From Albula goreensis (taxonomy: Eukaryota > Chordata > Actinopteri > Albuliformes > Albulidae), in contig CM040743.1 in assembly GCA_022829145.1 (NCBI GenBank), forward strand, positions 11,426,146-11,490,145: 64,000 nt of DNA, in the 5' to 3' direction. The notes below the pieces were generated by a model, which saw only the letters and a list, made by a program, of their open reading frames with translations, made no database searches and was not told the DNA's origin. Shown here piece after piece: positions 39,001 to 50,960 of this stretch. Each line of letters starts with the position of its first letter. The first letter of the stretch is position 1. The position numbers were made by a program, and so were the translations under genes.

Positions 39001-42000
39001 TCATTAATTATCATTAGCCAAACGTCAAAAGAGAGAAACCAAGCAGAGGCAATTCCCACCAGTGAGAACAGTTGCACTCTGCAGTATGTTATATTAATTC
39101 ATCCTTGGGCAAATACCAGCTTCTACATATAGAATAATTACATTTTAATCCAAGATAACTACTTTTCCTCTACAAGATGTATGCTTTTTCTCTTTTATTT
39201 ATTTTCTGTGCTCCAAAGGATTTCTTATTACTAAAGATCCAGACTACTGTCAAATGAAATCACATTTTTCCAAACTTTGATGTTTGTGAGCATTTACTGT
39301 TTTAAGAACATTGAAAAAAGACAAGAGAAAATTATAGCTATTACATCAAATCAGGGACGGGCAATATACTGGGTCATCAAACTGTAAAGCCAGATTTTGT
39401 TCCTTTGAAATGCAAATATAAACCAATATACGCAGTCATATTAAAACAAAATAAGACTGGCAAATGTATAATTCTGTCCAGCCTCATAATTTCTTATTTT
39501 TTCTTCATTAATTTCTAAATATGGTAATAATTGAAGCATGGGACATGAGTGACACCCAGAGTGGGAGGAGCTGTGATGTTCTGACTGACGTTAACCAATC
39601 ATTGTGCTTTGCCATGAAACAAATTATGTTGATAAACAAGTCAGAGATTCTATGTTCATCATAGCTCCATCTGGCAATCATGACACCAGACTCTGCCATC
39701 ACCAACGGGCCCTTTTTTCAGAATTCAAATCGGCAGGATTGCACGGGATGCACTTGCACTACACATGCTGTATTTTTACTGTTTTTATTGTCCTATATTA
39801 TTTATCTTAACTGAAGAGTGGCACTGCTTCTTCTTGAAGAGAACAGCATAAGTAATATTATCAGGGGCTGCAATTAAACTGTTCATATACAGCATTTATC
39901 TGCACATGTTCTGTACAAGGAAAAAATAGGATTGCTGAAACAAAACAGTGCAGCGCACGTTTAACATATTTTTTTTCAGGATCTCAGTGCCACACATGAA
40001 TGACAGTTATGCATACATAGAAAACATCTGCTGATGGTTTAATATTCAACACTCCCATAAAGCTGCAAAAAAATATTTTTATCATTTGGGGGCCTTTAAG
40101 TATGATGATGTTTCATAGAATTTGTTTCTGTGATTTCACTTCATTTATACTGCAGAGCCCAGAAAAGCGAAAGATTGTTGGCATAACACTAAACTGCCCA
40201 ATTCAGTCTTTTGCCTTTAATATTATAATGGCTGTCACATGTTAATTTAGTAAAAGTGCTACAACACACAGAGGTCCCCTGCAGCTGAACTTCATCTTTA
40301 TGGACTCTGCTGACATTATCTATACCCTGACTAGTGTGCCTGTCTTACAAAATGTCTTTATTCACATGTAGCATACCGACATAACCATAGCTCTTCCATG
40401 TATCCAACCCCGGAGTTATATATAGGCCTAAACTGGCTAAACACATTGACAGGTTTTGAGAGATTTTAAGTCCACACATGTTCAAGCAATGCTCCAAGCA
40501 AATAGCCATGGGTATTTGGTGTGATTTCTCCTTAATGTGCGTGGGTGTTCCAGTGTCTTCATTAGCACATTGACAACATTTAAGCTCAAGTCTAAGCTAC
40601 AGAAAATTGTCAGTATTTTCCTGCCTAGCTGAGTCTTCCATATCCACGGTTGTGCTATCCTTTCCATGCAGAGAAAAGCATACATATCCCTATAAAACAA
40701 ACTTTCATTCAAGAGGAGTATTGTCCAATACTACACATCTGTAGTAAACTCATTGCAAAACAATGGTCATGAAAAAAAGGTGCGGATAAATGGCAGCTAA
40801 AGGAAAACGTTTTTTCCCCCAGCTTTCCAGAAGCTGATATTTAAAACAGGAGAAATTTAAAAATACAACCAGAATCCTGAGTAGCCCCACCTTTTGATGT
40901 AAACAAGCAAGCAGGAGACATCACTTTCTGACTAAAATAACCACATCTCTTTACTCCGTACGCCTCAGAAGAAGCAGGATTTATTCACAAAGCATAAAAA
41001 AGACTGAAAGGAACACAGAACAGCATGCTAATCTCTTCCCGTCTGAGAAAAAAGTACAACACTCAGGCCTTTGAAGATGATCTGGATTTGCAGAGAGCTG
41101 TCAATGTACAAATGTCCAAGAACGTCAATCTGAAACGCACTCAGTATTTCACAGATCTTGAATTAAAAAGAAATAAAGAAATAAACAAACTAAAAGGTGC
41201 TCAAACAAAAATGAAATAAAGGAAATACATAAATAAAAATTATAATCTGTCATGTGGCTTCCTTTGAATTTCAGAATAGCCTGATAGGAGGGGTTGAGTT
41301 TGGCTAAAGAGACAGGGAGGAAAATAGATCTGAAAGGGCATACGTGAAACCAGACTGTTCCATCTAGGGAAGTGTGCCTCGGGAGATACACAACTACTCA
41401 GATTTTACCAAGGTACCAATATAGATATTATCTAGATGAATGTGCCAGAGGTCATATTGACAAAGCTATAGCCTATGAGTAGCTGATAAGACCATTTAAG
41501 CAAACACTTTAACATGCTTAAAAAGTGTTGCAGGACAGGAACGCTTTAAAAAAAAAAAAAAAAAAATCTTGATTTTCCACATTCAGCTATGGCAGAGATG
41601 AAGGGAACACCTCTTGAAGCATAATTACGATTATGAGTAAGTTTGGACATGATCTCTTCTTTTCCCCAAACAAAGTGAGTCTATCCACATTTTCGCACTC
41701 TAAACTCACAGACAAAGTCAGCACTAGCACAATCTGCCTCATGGTTCCAGCTTGCAGAGGGAGATATAGGCTAAATATCAAAATAATGAAGAAAAAAAAA
41801 GCTTTCACAAAAATTGCATTCATCCCACCATTTCCCGAGTGGAGGAACATAAAAGCTGCTTGGTCTCGAAATTAAGAGCCATGACTAACGGCCTCACCCC
41901 AACTTTTTACGTGGCATGTTGCTGAAGCACAATACAACAAACAGAACTCTCTCCTGAGTCACACACCAACCTCATGTTTATTCATGAGGCCATCCACTTC

Positions 42001-43269
42001 AAAGCACAATAGCTGTAAAAGAGCCCACAGTTGAAGGCAGGGTGATTGGCTTCGCCCCTTTTGAAACAATGATATTCAAGGTTTCATTTTATATAACCTT
42101 TCATTTAATCTTTTTTTGGTGTCTCACCATGGTTGTATACTTATGACATTTTTATTGAAACACCATTCTGAAACATAATTTGAAGACTGCACATTTCCAA
42201 TACTGCAATATAGGATTGCCATCATACATCCACAGGTTCCCCAACTGAATAATGTTAAAGGCTCTTTGAGTACAATGACAAAAACCAAAAAGCAATATCA
42301 TTGTGTCTGTGTTTGTTGTGATGGCAACATTACTGGGAAGTGCATTTTAAAATGAATACTGTAAACTTGAATGGCTAGTGTAACTGTTAGACATCCCTAT
42401 TCATATGGAGGATAATGCAATTTACCACTCATATGGCCTAAATCTGAATTATGAGACATTTTTTCCCCATTGGCAGCCATGTTGTCTGTTGCTGGTTTGG
42501 GGGCTTTCATTCCCACAAGTGGATGTGCAACATATGCATTTACTACCTTCAGCAGCTTGCCTACTCATGCACACTACTGTCTGTTCCAACCTGGTTTTTA
42601 TCATATGGGTCAAATCCTGACTAATAGATAAGGGTCCAAGCACTTGTGAATTCAAAGAAAGTTTTGAGCCTCTTCACCTGAGAGTAGCTGTACAGCTCTC
42701 CCTTTTGCCCTATCCCTTCCCCCATCCCCCACTCCCCTCCCCCACCTGAATAAAACCCACTAAAACCTCCACACGCCCCCTCCTCTCTCCCCTCAGAAGG
42801 GGGCCCACTCTGAATGACCACCCCTCAGAACACTCAATCAGCGCTCACTGGAACCGGAGACAACAGAGAACAACTGCTTCCCCCAACACTTCCTGTGATC
42901 ACAGGCTGAATGGTGTGTGCATGGGGCAGGGATCACAGCTCCGGAGAGGGCTGAGATAAGCGATTCCTGTGAATGTGACCAAGTAGATGGTGAGAAAGTG
43001 GGCTCCACATACACCCTACAGTTATGCTCACTGCCCTTCGTACAAAATAAAACACAGACAGGCCCATTCCCATCTCTGCATGTGCACCTCTGGCTTTTCT
43101 GAATCCCATGCGAGTTCCTCGATTTGAACAAGCCTTCCTTCATTAATCTCCCCCAGCTTATTGCTGGTTCTTACCATTGCTGCCACTCTGTATTCTATTT
43201 CTTTAGCCACCTGTCTGTGAAATATCTCTTTTCCATTAACTGAAAATAAAATATACAGGAACCAGCTCC

Positions 43270-43620
43270 ATGCAATCCAAGATTTTTTTCATATTCGAGC
43301 CACGACTACGACGCCAATTACATTTTCAGGAGCTCCGCTACCTCGATTTATTGGTTTGATGTGCAGGGCTCATTTTTCTGTCTGTGTGTAAAATCCAACG
43401 GCTCATGCAATGCTCAAGGCTCAATGCTCTCCTAAAAATATAAAGCATTTAGCAACAGGAAAGGGCCGACATGCTGGAAGGGCCCAGCACATTGCAACAG
43501 CTTTTTATGATGCTGCCGCAAGATCAGAAATCATTTCGTGTGCACAGATTGGCAGTCTTTCTGCAAGGCTTCCAATCATAGCCTTCAAAGGCTTCACAGA
43601 ACGATAACTTTCTGATACAG
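43270..43620. promoter_or_regulatory. candidate conserved non-coding element
   Basis: Higher-complexity, CpG-containing sequence (ATTCGAGCCACGACTACGAC, CCAATTACATTTTCAGGAGC, CAACGGCTCATGCAATGCTC) inside AT-rich intron, free of recognised repeats. It is flagged only because its composition differs from its surroundings. Confidence 0.25.
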
Positions 43621-43955
43621 TAGGTTTACTCCTCCAGACCCTTTTGTATTTGGTGATGTTTTTGAACTATCCCGTGAAGGACTTTCAGAAAGCTAAACTA
43701 GCCTACGGCGAGACTAAAGATTTAATTTCCTTTCTCCTACTCAGTAATTGAAATTATTATTACGGAGTCTTTACGACTGCCAGTTGCCTTCCTCCCCTGT
43801 GCCCTACCCTCAAGGATATCAACAGTAGCTAATTGCATGGAAGGAGAAAATATAAAGTACTTCATAGAATGCAGAAATGGCACAAAGATGTTTTTTTAAA
43901 GAATGACATTAGGGGAAGAGGAACGGAATTGCAACATGCAACAGAGTCATGTAAT

Positions 43956-44004
43956 AAAAAAAAAAAAAAAAAAGATTCAACGGCAAGTGGTTCGGAATAG
44001 CAGA

Positions 44005-44039
<35 letters not shown>

Positions 44040-44248
44040 CACTGACTTCCTTCTTCCTTCCTGTGATGCGAAGCAGGACTTTTGTGCTACAGTGTGAAAC
44101 CCAACAAAACCACAGTGTCCACACGCAGGGCATTTCCCCAATGGGGAACGACAGACATTGTTGTTCTATGACAGCACATTGAAGACCGAAACCTTTAGAT
44201 TTTAAACCCTTTGTGTTCTTAATTATTTTGAGAATCAAGATGGAAAAA

Positions 44249-44280
<32 letters not shown>
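43956..44280. repeat. cluster of three long poly-A runs
   Basis: A18 at 43956-43973, A31 at 44006-44036 and A29 at 44252-44280 within 325 bases, all on the plus strand. A further A19 lies at 41548-41566. The text between them is ordinary unique-looking sequence and no retrocopy body was recognised. Confidence 0.95.
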
Positions 44281-44284
<4 letters not shown>

Positions 44285-47164
44285 CACTGGAAAACATTAG
44301 TGCGCAAAATTTGAGTCAAGGAGGAACATTAGCAATGAATGGGTGCACCTCAACAAAAACAGTCACTGACTGTCTTAATTCACCTTCCAAAAGCATGGGA
44401 GAAAGCAGGGGACCACATGTGTAACTTCTGGAATACTGAGCTCACAGACCACACAACACTTCAACTGTATAATAGCATAGGCTGCCTATAACATTCCTTG
44501 AAGTGCCCCTGGGATATGTGCTATAACAACATTTGAACATCTTTAGTCTAACTTGGGCAGGAAAAAAGTATTTCAAGGGATGGCTGAATGATATTTCCCA
44601 GGATTTTTCAATTCCAAAAATTCAGGAAAAGGTATATTAAAAAATATAAATGCTCGACATAGATGAACATGAATTATGCATGAACAAAACTACGCGCCAC
44701 TTGCATATGAGGAAAAGCACTACCATGGTAACATTTGTCAGCATTCACAAGAAATCTGTAGCAATTTTTTTTCTGCTGTTTAACCCAACGGAGTGCTCAT
44801 CTGGGGAGCCAAAACTGAATCGAGGACATTGTGTGTAGAGAGATAAGACTTGAAGGCAGTGTGACAGAAATACTGAATCTGAATGATCTGCTGCTTGCCG
44901 ATTGTATTCCTACTTCTATATCATCCTCTGAAGAATTCTCTTGTTGGACTGCATATCTGGCAGAGTATCAGGCGATTCTTCACATTTTTCTATCTCATAA
45001 TGCACTGGGGAAAGAAATGTATGTGGCACCAAGCTTTCAGCATTGTTACCTGGAAGCTCTTCCCCTCATCTTCTCCTCATTACTGTAAAAGAGACTGAAC
45101 CACTTATTCACAATCGTTGCATCTTTCATGTCAGTTCAAACACTGATGTAAACACTCATAGAAAAACAGAATAAAGAGAGCTACCAGTTTACATGCCAGT
45201 TTTTTTTGTTTGTTTGTTTTTTTATTTGTGGATAATGGCAGTTGATACCCTGGATTCATTTTACATCTGTCAAATATTTTCTTAAATTTAATTTACAAAT
45301 AAATGTCAACATCACTTTATTTCAATTTATACATCTTATTTATGTCAGGTTTCACTGAACAATGTTTCATTGCATTAAGATTTACAGTTCAGGGAAAATG
45401 CTGACAGACTCCAGGTCATGTCTCTGGAAATGAAAAAGCCAGTTACAGTCCAGTTTTCCCTTGATCTAAAATCATTTTGAGCATGTTTCAAACAGATTTC
45501 GAAACAGCCAGCCCAAGAGCATCACTTCCTTCCTAATTTTCCATGCCACCACAGTGCTGACATTGTTGTAGTCTTGGTGCAGATAGGCCCAAGGAAAAAG
45601 TGGTTCCCCAGTGCTGCTTCAGCTGCTCAAAAGTTTTCAGCTGTGAAAAGGAGTTCATGGCTTACAGTCTAATTAATCACTCCAATTCTCCCACAGTGAC
45701 CCCGATGCCATCATCTCTGCTACTTTTCCAAGTCTTAATGTGGCTTTCCAGGATTTATAGTTCTTCAAGAATGCCATATTGATGATGTGAAGAACAAACT
45801 TCATCAAATGATCAAATGGAAAAAAAAATAGTTTGCACATTTTCTCATGCAGGCCAGATACTCTGTGGGATTGAGTGTGCACCGTTCCTCTCACCTCTCC
45901 CGAATCGGCACAGGAGTCTCAGGTCCTGCTCTTGGGGGCTTCACAACTATTACCCAAAACAACCCAACAAATGATGGAGGAGGGAAGAACAGAGGACAGG
46001 CCAAGCCTCGTTTAGAAATATGCTTCCTAATTACAATGGACACAAATTTTGATATAATTATTTCAAGAAGCAGAGTTCACAAAATTGAAGTGGTCAGAAC
46101 TAACCAGGTCGTTCTCTCTCTCCTTTATTGCAGCTCTTTTTGTACAATTGATGCATTAAGGAGTCGAGAAGGGATTCAGCTGGATTTGTTTGGGTTTTAT
46201 TTTCACCTGCTCTCAAGAATGCCAAATGACTAATTAGCAGGAACCAACTCAAACTACAGTGTCATCTGAAGGAAGCGGTTGTCAATCAGCTTTGAATAGT
46301 TGCTTGCCTAAGAGAATCACACAACTGGTTGCATACCTTCATTACTTAGCTGTCTATTGCTTTGTATGATATTAAACTTTAGATTTTGGCTCAATCAACC
46401 ATGTAATTGTACCACTATTTGTTGTTGGGTGTGCACAGCACAGTTTTTGACAGCAAGTTAAGTGTGTTTGCCCTATGGCAGGAGTTGCATCTTAGCTTGT
46501 TGTCAAGTTTGCAGAAGAGAGCGCCCCATGCAAAGTAAATATGTTAATGGTTCAATTACTTAGTGGGTGAATTAGTAGTCCATCTACTAAAAATATTTTC
46601 TTTTAGTCATCTAAGGCTAACTAGCTAACATTGCAATTATATAACAGACCACAAATACCAACCTCCCCAAATCTCATAGGACTCTAGTATGGATCTAAAT
46701 ACCTAATCAGGTCTCATCCTACCTGTGTTTACTATATAATATACAACATGAGACACAATATGAATCAGCAGCTCCTAATGAGCCAGTGATTTCTCGAGAC
46801 ATGACCACTTGGCTCTCTTAAGTGAACTTTATCTTTTCTTTCACTAAATACTATGTAATGTTACTTCTTGACAGCAATTTGTAGGATAAATCATAGACAT
46901 TACATTTTGCTGTGTGTCTCTTATGGGTATCTGCATGTATTTTGATAAATGCATCATCACATTAAAGGGAGGTGTAGGATACTGAACACAGAAGAGCATG
47001 ACATGACCTACGGATTCATTCCTACATCAGCTGTGTGTTTAGCTCATATGCCTTTGAGATAGAAGAGATACAGGCTAGAACTGACTCATTATAGCAGGTG
47101 GAACTTCACCAAACAAAACTCTTCTGTCCTCACAAAGCAGGGCTCTGACTTAGTGCCTGAATAG

Positions 47165-47485
47165 AACATTTTATGAGAATATGCAAAGGACACCAAGGTG
47201 AACACCCCTAACCTGTACCATGGGCTCTTCAATGACCTCAGTGAGTCATTGCTTAGGGCTAACATCATATCTGTTGTAACACAGTCCCCTGGTCACTGTG
47301 CTAGGGCACTGGATTTCCATTTGTTCCAGAAGGTAGCATGTCCCCAACCGATCCACCAATACCTCTTCCAGGAACAACTTCATGTACACAGATCATCCAC
47401 ACTGAAGTACTAACTACGCCCACACCTGCTAAGCCTCAGAAGTTTGACATAAGCGTAGTATAGTTGCAGGCTACAAAAGGTACCA
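47165..47485 (-). mobile_element. 5S-rRNA-derived SINE (SINE3-like), minus-strand copy
   Basis: Read on the minus strand from about 47480, the sequence starts with a diverged 5S rRNA 5' half: GTAGCCTGCAACTATACTAC for the gene start, then GCTTAGCAGGTGTGGGCGTA followed by GTTAGTACTT for the internal promoter region. It continues into the body of a repeat common in teleosts: GGTATTGGTGGATCGG, CCTTCTGG, AATGCCCTAGCACAGTGACC-like text, GACTCACTGAGGTCATTGAA and AGGGGTGTTCACCTTGGTGT. The element is old, with many substitutions, and its 3' tail is not clear. A functional 5S gene is excluded by the divergence. Family name is from memory; a repeat-library search would settle it. Confidence 0.75.
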
Positions 47486-48813
47486 GCTTTATGCTGTGAA
47501 ATCTATGCCCTCAAAAAGTCAGCAAGCAACAACTGATAAATTCAGCAGTGTTATGCAGGCCGTCCTCAACTGAATGGTTGTTCTGAACATCAAGTTTAAG
47601 CATTCCCATGAACTCTGCTGCAATTCTGGTGATAAGGAAGAGCATGCCGGTCGTTGGGTGGGGGTCAGCTGTGTATTGTCACACCATTCTTTCCAGCCTA
47701 GTGTTTACTCCTTACTTGTCTGCTCTGATTGTCACCTTAAATCTTCTCTTCAGGACAAAGCAGCCAGAGCATTACTCTAACACTAAAAGCATTTGGCTGG
47801 CTCTCGGTAGTAGAGCAAGTCAGGCAACGCGTGGATGTATAAATAAGAACAATATCAGATAAGTCTCACGGGAAGGCTATAAACATTTACATTTTCCTTC
47901 AAGTACTGTTTATAGATATTTTATCTCCTATCTGGAAGTGGAGAACATGCTGAAAGGAAACACAGGAAGAATTTGAGCAGGACGTGAATCAGTGCGGCAG
48001 GCCTGACAGGGACGCAGCCTGTTTACCATAATAGGTACTGAGGGTACTGGGGAACACAGCAGCAAAAAAACACACCCTTTGCCTCATCCACAGGAATGCC
48101 AGAAGAATTATGTGAAGGTACCAAGGGAGAGGGGAGAGAGAAAGAGACAGATCTTTCACTCATAACACAAGTTTGGGAAAACCACTGACAGCAATGTGCT
48201 TGATAAAGCTACATAGACACCAGGTTGGTGGACTTAATGACATTTCTACTTATTCCCCATTTTAATATTTTTCAAGCATTTATTTCCTCAAATTTGGAAA
48301 TCTAGATATGAGTAGTACCCTCTATCAGCTACTGCTCCTTCTCACTCACAATTTCAATGACTGACTTGCAGTCAGTAGATCAAATGAGTGCAGCTGGAAG
48401 AGGTACACAGGCACAGACAGCCTGCACACACCCCAACCTACAAGAAAGTTTGCTGGTGGGTAGGTTAGTCCCACCGAGTGCAACCTCCTTCCCTGGGCAA
48501 CATTAAGGCAGATCATTTGTCAGTCAGTGAGGCTGGTAGCTACTGGCACTGGCATGGTCAGGATTCTGACCAAACAACGAGGCTCACTGCCACCACTAAT
48601 AAAGGCTGATGAAGGACATCGTTTTATTATTAATTCATTCCACTGATTTTTTTTATTACCTTCTTTAAGAACAATACGGCACAAGCCCAAACCAGGATGA
48701 CAAAAACACCCAGGATGGAACAGATTCATGCAGCAAGATGTGTCCTAGTGGAATGTGTATCGTGTGACTCATAGGCCTCTGTATTATGTATATCATTTTT
48801 ATTATTACTTCTC

Positions 48814-48816
<3 letters not shown>

Positions 48817-48864
<48 letters not shown>
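48817..48864. repeat. (TG)24 microsatellite
   Basis: Pure 48-base TG run directly before the interspersed repeat at 48.9 kb. Confidence 0.97.
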
Positions 48865-48866
<2 letters not shown>

Positions 48867-48889
48867 TTATTAACATTTATTCTGTTAAT

Positions 48890-49106
48890 AAACTGATTGA
48901 CCATCCAGTGTGGGCCAGAAGCAAATGGGCTCCCCCACTGAGCTTGGTTCTGCTCAAAGTTTCTTCCTGTTAGCCAGGAAGTTCTTCTTTGCCACTCTTG
49001 CCCTAGGCTTGCTCCGAGGGGGTCTCAGGCCAGAGATCTATGTAAAGCTGCTTTTTGACAATTTGTTGTAAAAAGCACTAAACAAATAAAAGTTAATTGA
49101 ATTACA
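48890..49106 (+). repeat. teleost interspersed repeat with retroposon-like 3' tail
   Basis: Contains the familiar fish repeat phrases CCAGTGTGGGCCAGAAG, ATGGGCTCCCCCACTGAG, TCAAAGTTTCTTCCTGTTAG, TGCCACTCTTGCCC and GTAAAGCTGCTTTTTGACAA. It ends with a GCACTAAACAAATAAAAGTT tail like those of retroposed elements. It lies just after the (TG)24 microsatellite. The exact family is not assigned. Confidence 0.7.
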
Positions 49107-50464
49107 CTTCATTTCATGAAGAGCAAGAAGGTTTGAAACAGAAACAATAGAAATGAATAGTTGCTCTACCTCCAGCATATAACAAAGCTTAACTAGATTG
49201 CTACACACAAGGTTCTGGTTAAAAAATGACACAGCTTATGCTATACCACAATCATGTTCATTAATATATGTTCATTTACCACAAGTGACCCAGACAAAAT
49301 GCATTTTGGTCAACAGTGAAAGTGAACAGTTAATTAATGGGGCCTAGGTTCTGGTTGAAAACTTTGCACTCTGTCCAACAAGTACTACAAACAGACAATA
49401 GTGTAATCCTGGAACACACAAATGCACCCACAAGAAAGCAAACACAGCTTTAAATGTCTACCATAGGATAGACCTCCCAGAATATGAGCTCATGTGACAA
49501 CAATTCCCATATTCACAAGTTTATATTGGCAACATACTCCTGATACGTTTATTGGGAGGGCTATGGAAATGACAGGTTTTCCAAGGTACACAGGTTGAAA
49601 CCTGTGAGAAAAATGGCATATGGGTATTGTTCAAATCACTGATGCAATGTGGGAAAAGAGTAATCATGGACTGGAAAACTAATGACAGGAAATAACATCA
49701 AAAAACAATGCAATGCATATTTCATGTGGCATCTAATTTTGATTTTACTTTTTCAATATGATGTGCAGTTCAATAATGAATAAATTGCTGGCAAAGCACC
49801 ACCAAATAATGTTAGGTTTAGATTACAGCTGGTGGGGAGACAACTAGCAAATAATTGATTTATTTTCAAAAATTAGAAATATTACTCAATTTCAGAGATA
49901 ATTACTACTAGAAGTTAGCATGCCCTGTTATGTGTCAAGCTAGCTACCTAACTGCAATATATGACACAAAAAACAAGACTGTAATTTGTGTACAGCCCTT
50001 AAAAACTGGGACATTTTGTTAAAGAATGTTTGATATACCTTAATACATTGATGGATAAATGTGCTTCCCTCAACTCAACAAAAAACAATGCGAAAAGACA
50101 TATCTAAATGTCTCTCTGCCAAAGGTTTGATGTTCCTGTTTTATATACCCAAAAAGTGCACACAAAAACCCAAGATCAAAATAAACCTTTCCCCAAATCA
50201 GCATTGAGCCAACATGCCATTAAATTTGTCTACGTTCCTCATTTGAATGGTCTTCCTGTCAAAGTAGGCAGAGGCAACATCCCATCATTAAACAACCTGA
50301 TACTAACTCTTTTTTGGATGAATTAGTCCTGGGGGTCTAGGCCAGGTGAAAAGCATTTAAGGGTAAGGATACTCTTCAATGTGCGATAAAAAAAAAAAAA
50401 ATGTTCAGAATCATTCCATCAAGTCTGCTTTTGGATTGGCAGTTGCAAAAAAACATGTCAGCCG

Positions 50465-50960
50465 CCAGAGACGATTATGAAGACATTGATTAATGCAGCC
50501 TGGCTTTTTTAAACAAACAATTCCTATGCATACGGTGCTTATGACATTACTCTTTAATTTAAGAGGTTTTACTCCACTGTTTTGTTATTGCAGCTTCCCT
50601 GTAGCACCCAGCCTAAAATATGCCCCCCCTTCCCTCCCCACCCCTATTTTTCTCCTTTTGAGACCATTTTTCGACCATATGGTGTAGGCCTTGCGGAAAC
50701 AATCCACTAAAAACAACAGCCTTGCACTTAACCATTTCTTTTTTAACACCACATGGGAATGAATTGCTCCTTTGTTTGTATTCTGTGAGCAGCCGGGCGA
50801 TTTCTTGTTCTCGATCTAATTAGATTAGTTCAGTGGAGTTTGAGGTTACTGCAATAAGGTGCACTGTAAGGAGAGAAAAGCCAGCACAATCCACCTAATT
50901 AGCTGCCAGACATTACCTTTTCTCTATAAGTTTGATTCTGTCTTCCCAATTAACTCTTTG
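50465..50960. promoter_or_regulatory. candidate conserved non-coding element
   Basis: A non-repetitive stretch of mixed composition with homeodomain-type cores such as CTAATTAG (50815-50825, overlapping a GATCTAATTAGATTAG palindrome), CCTAATTAGCTGCC and CCAATTAACTC. No open frame of note. This texture is typical of developmental enhancers. Conservation cannot be judged from one genome, so this is a guess from appearance. Confidence 0.3.

Noticed and set aside
47385..47485. Functional 5S rRNA gene
   Set aside because: The 5S-like part is only about half the gene, heavily diverged, and continues into SINE body sequence.
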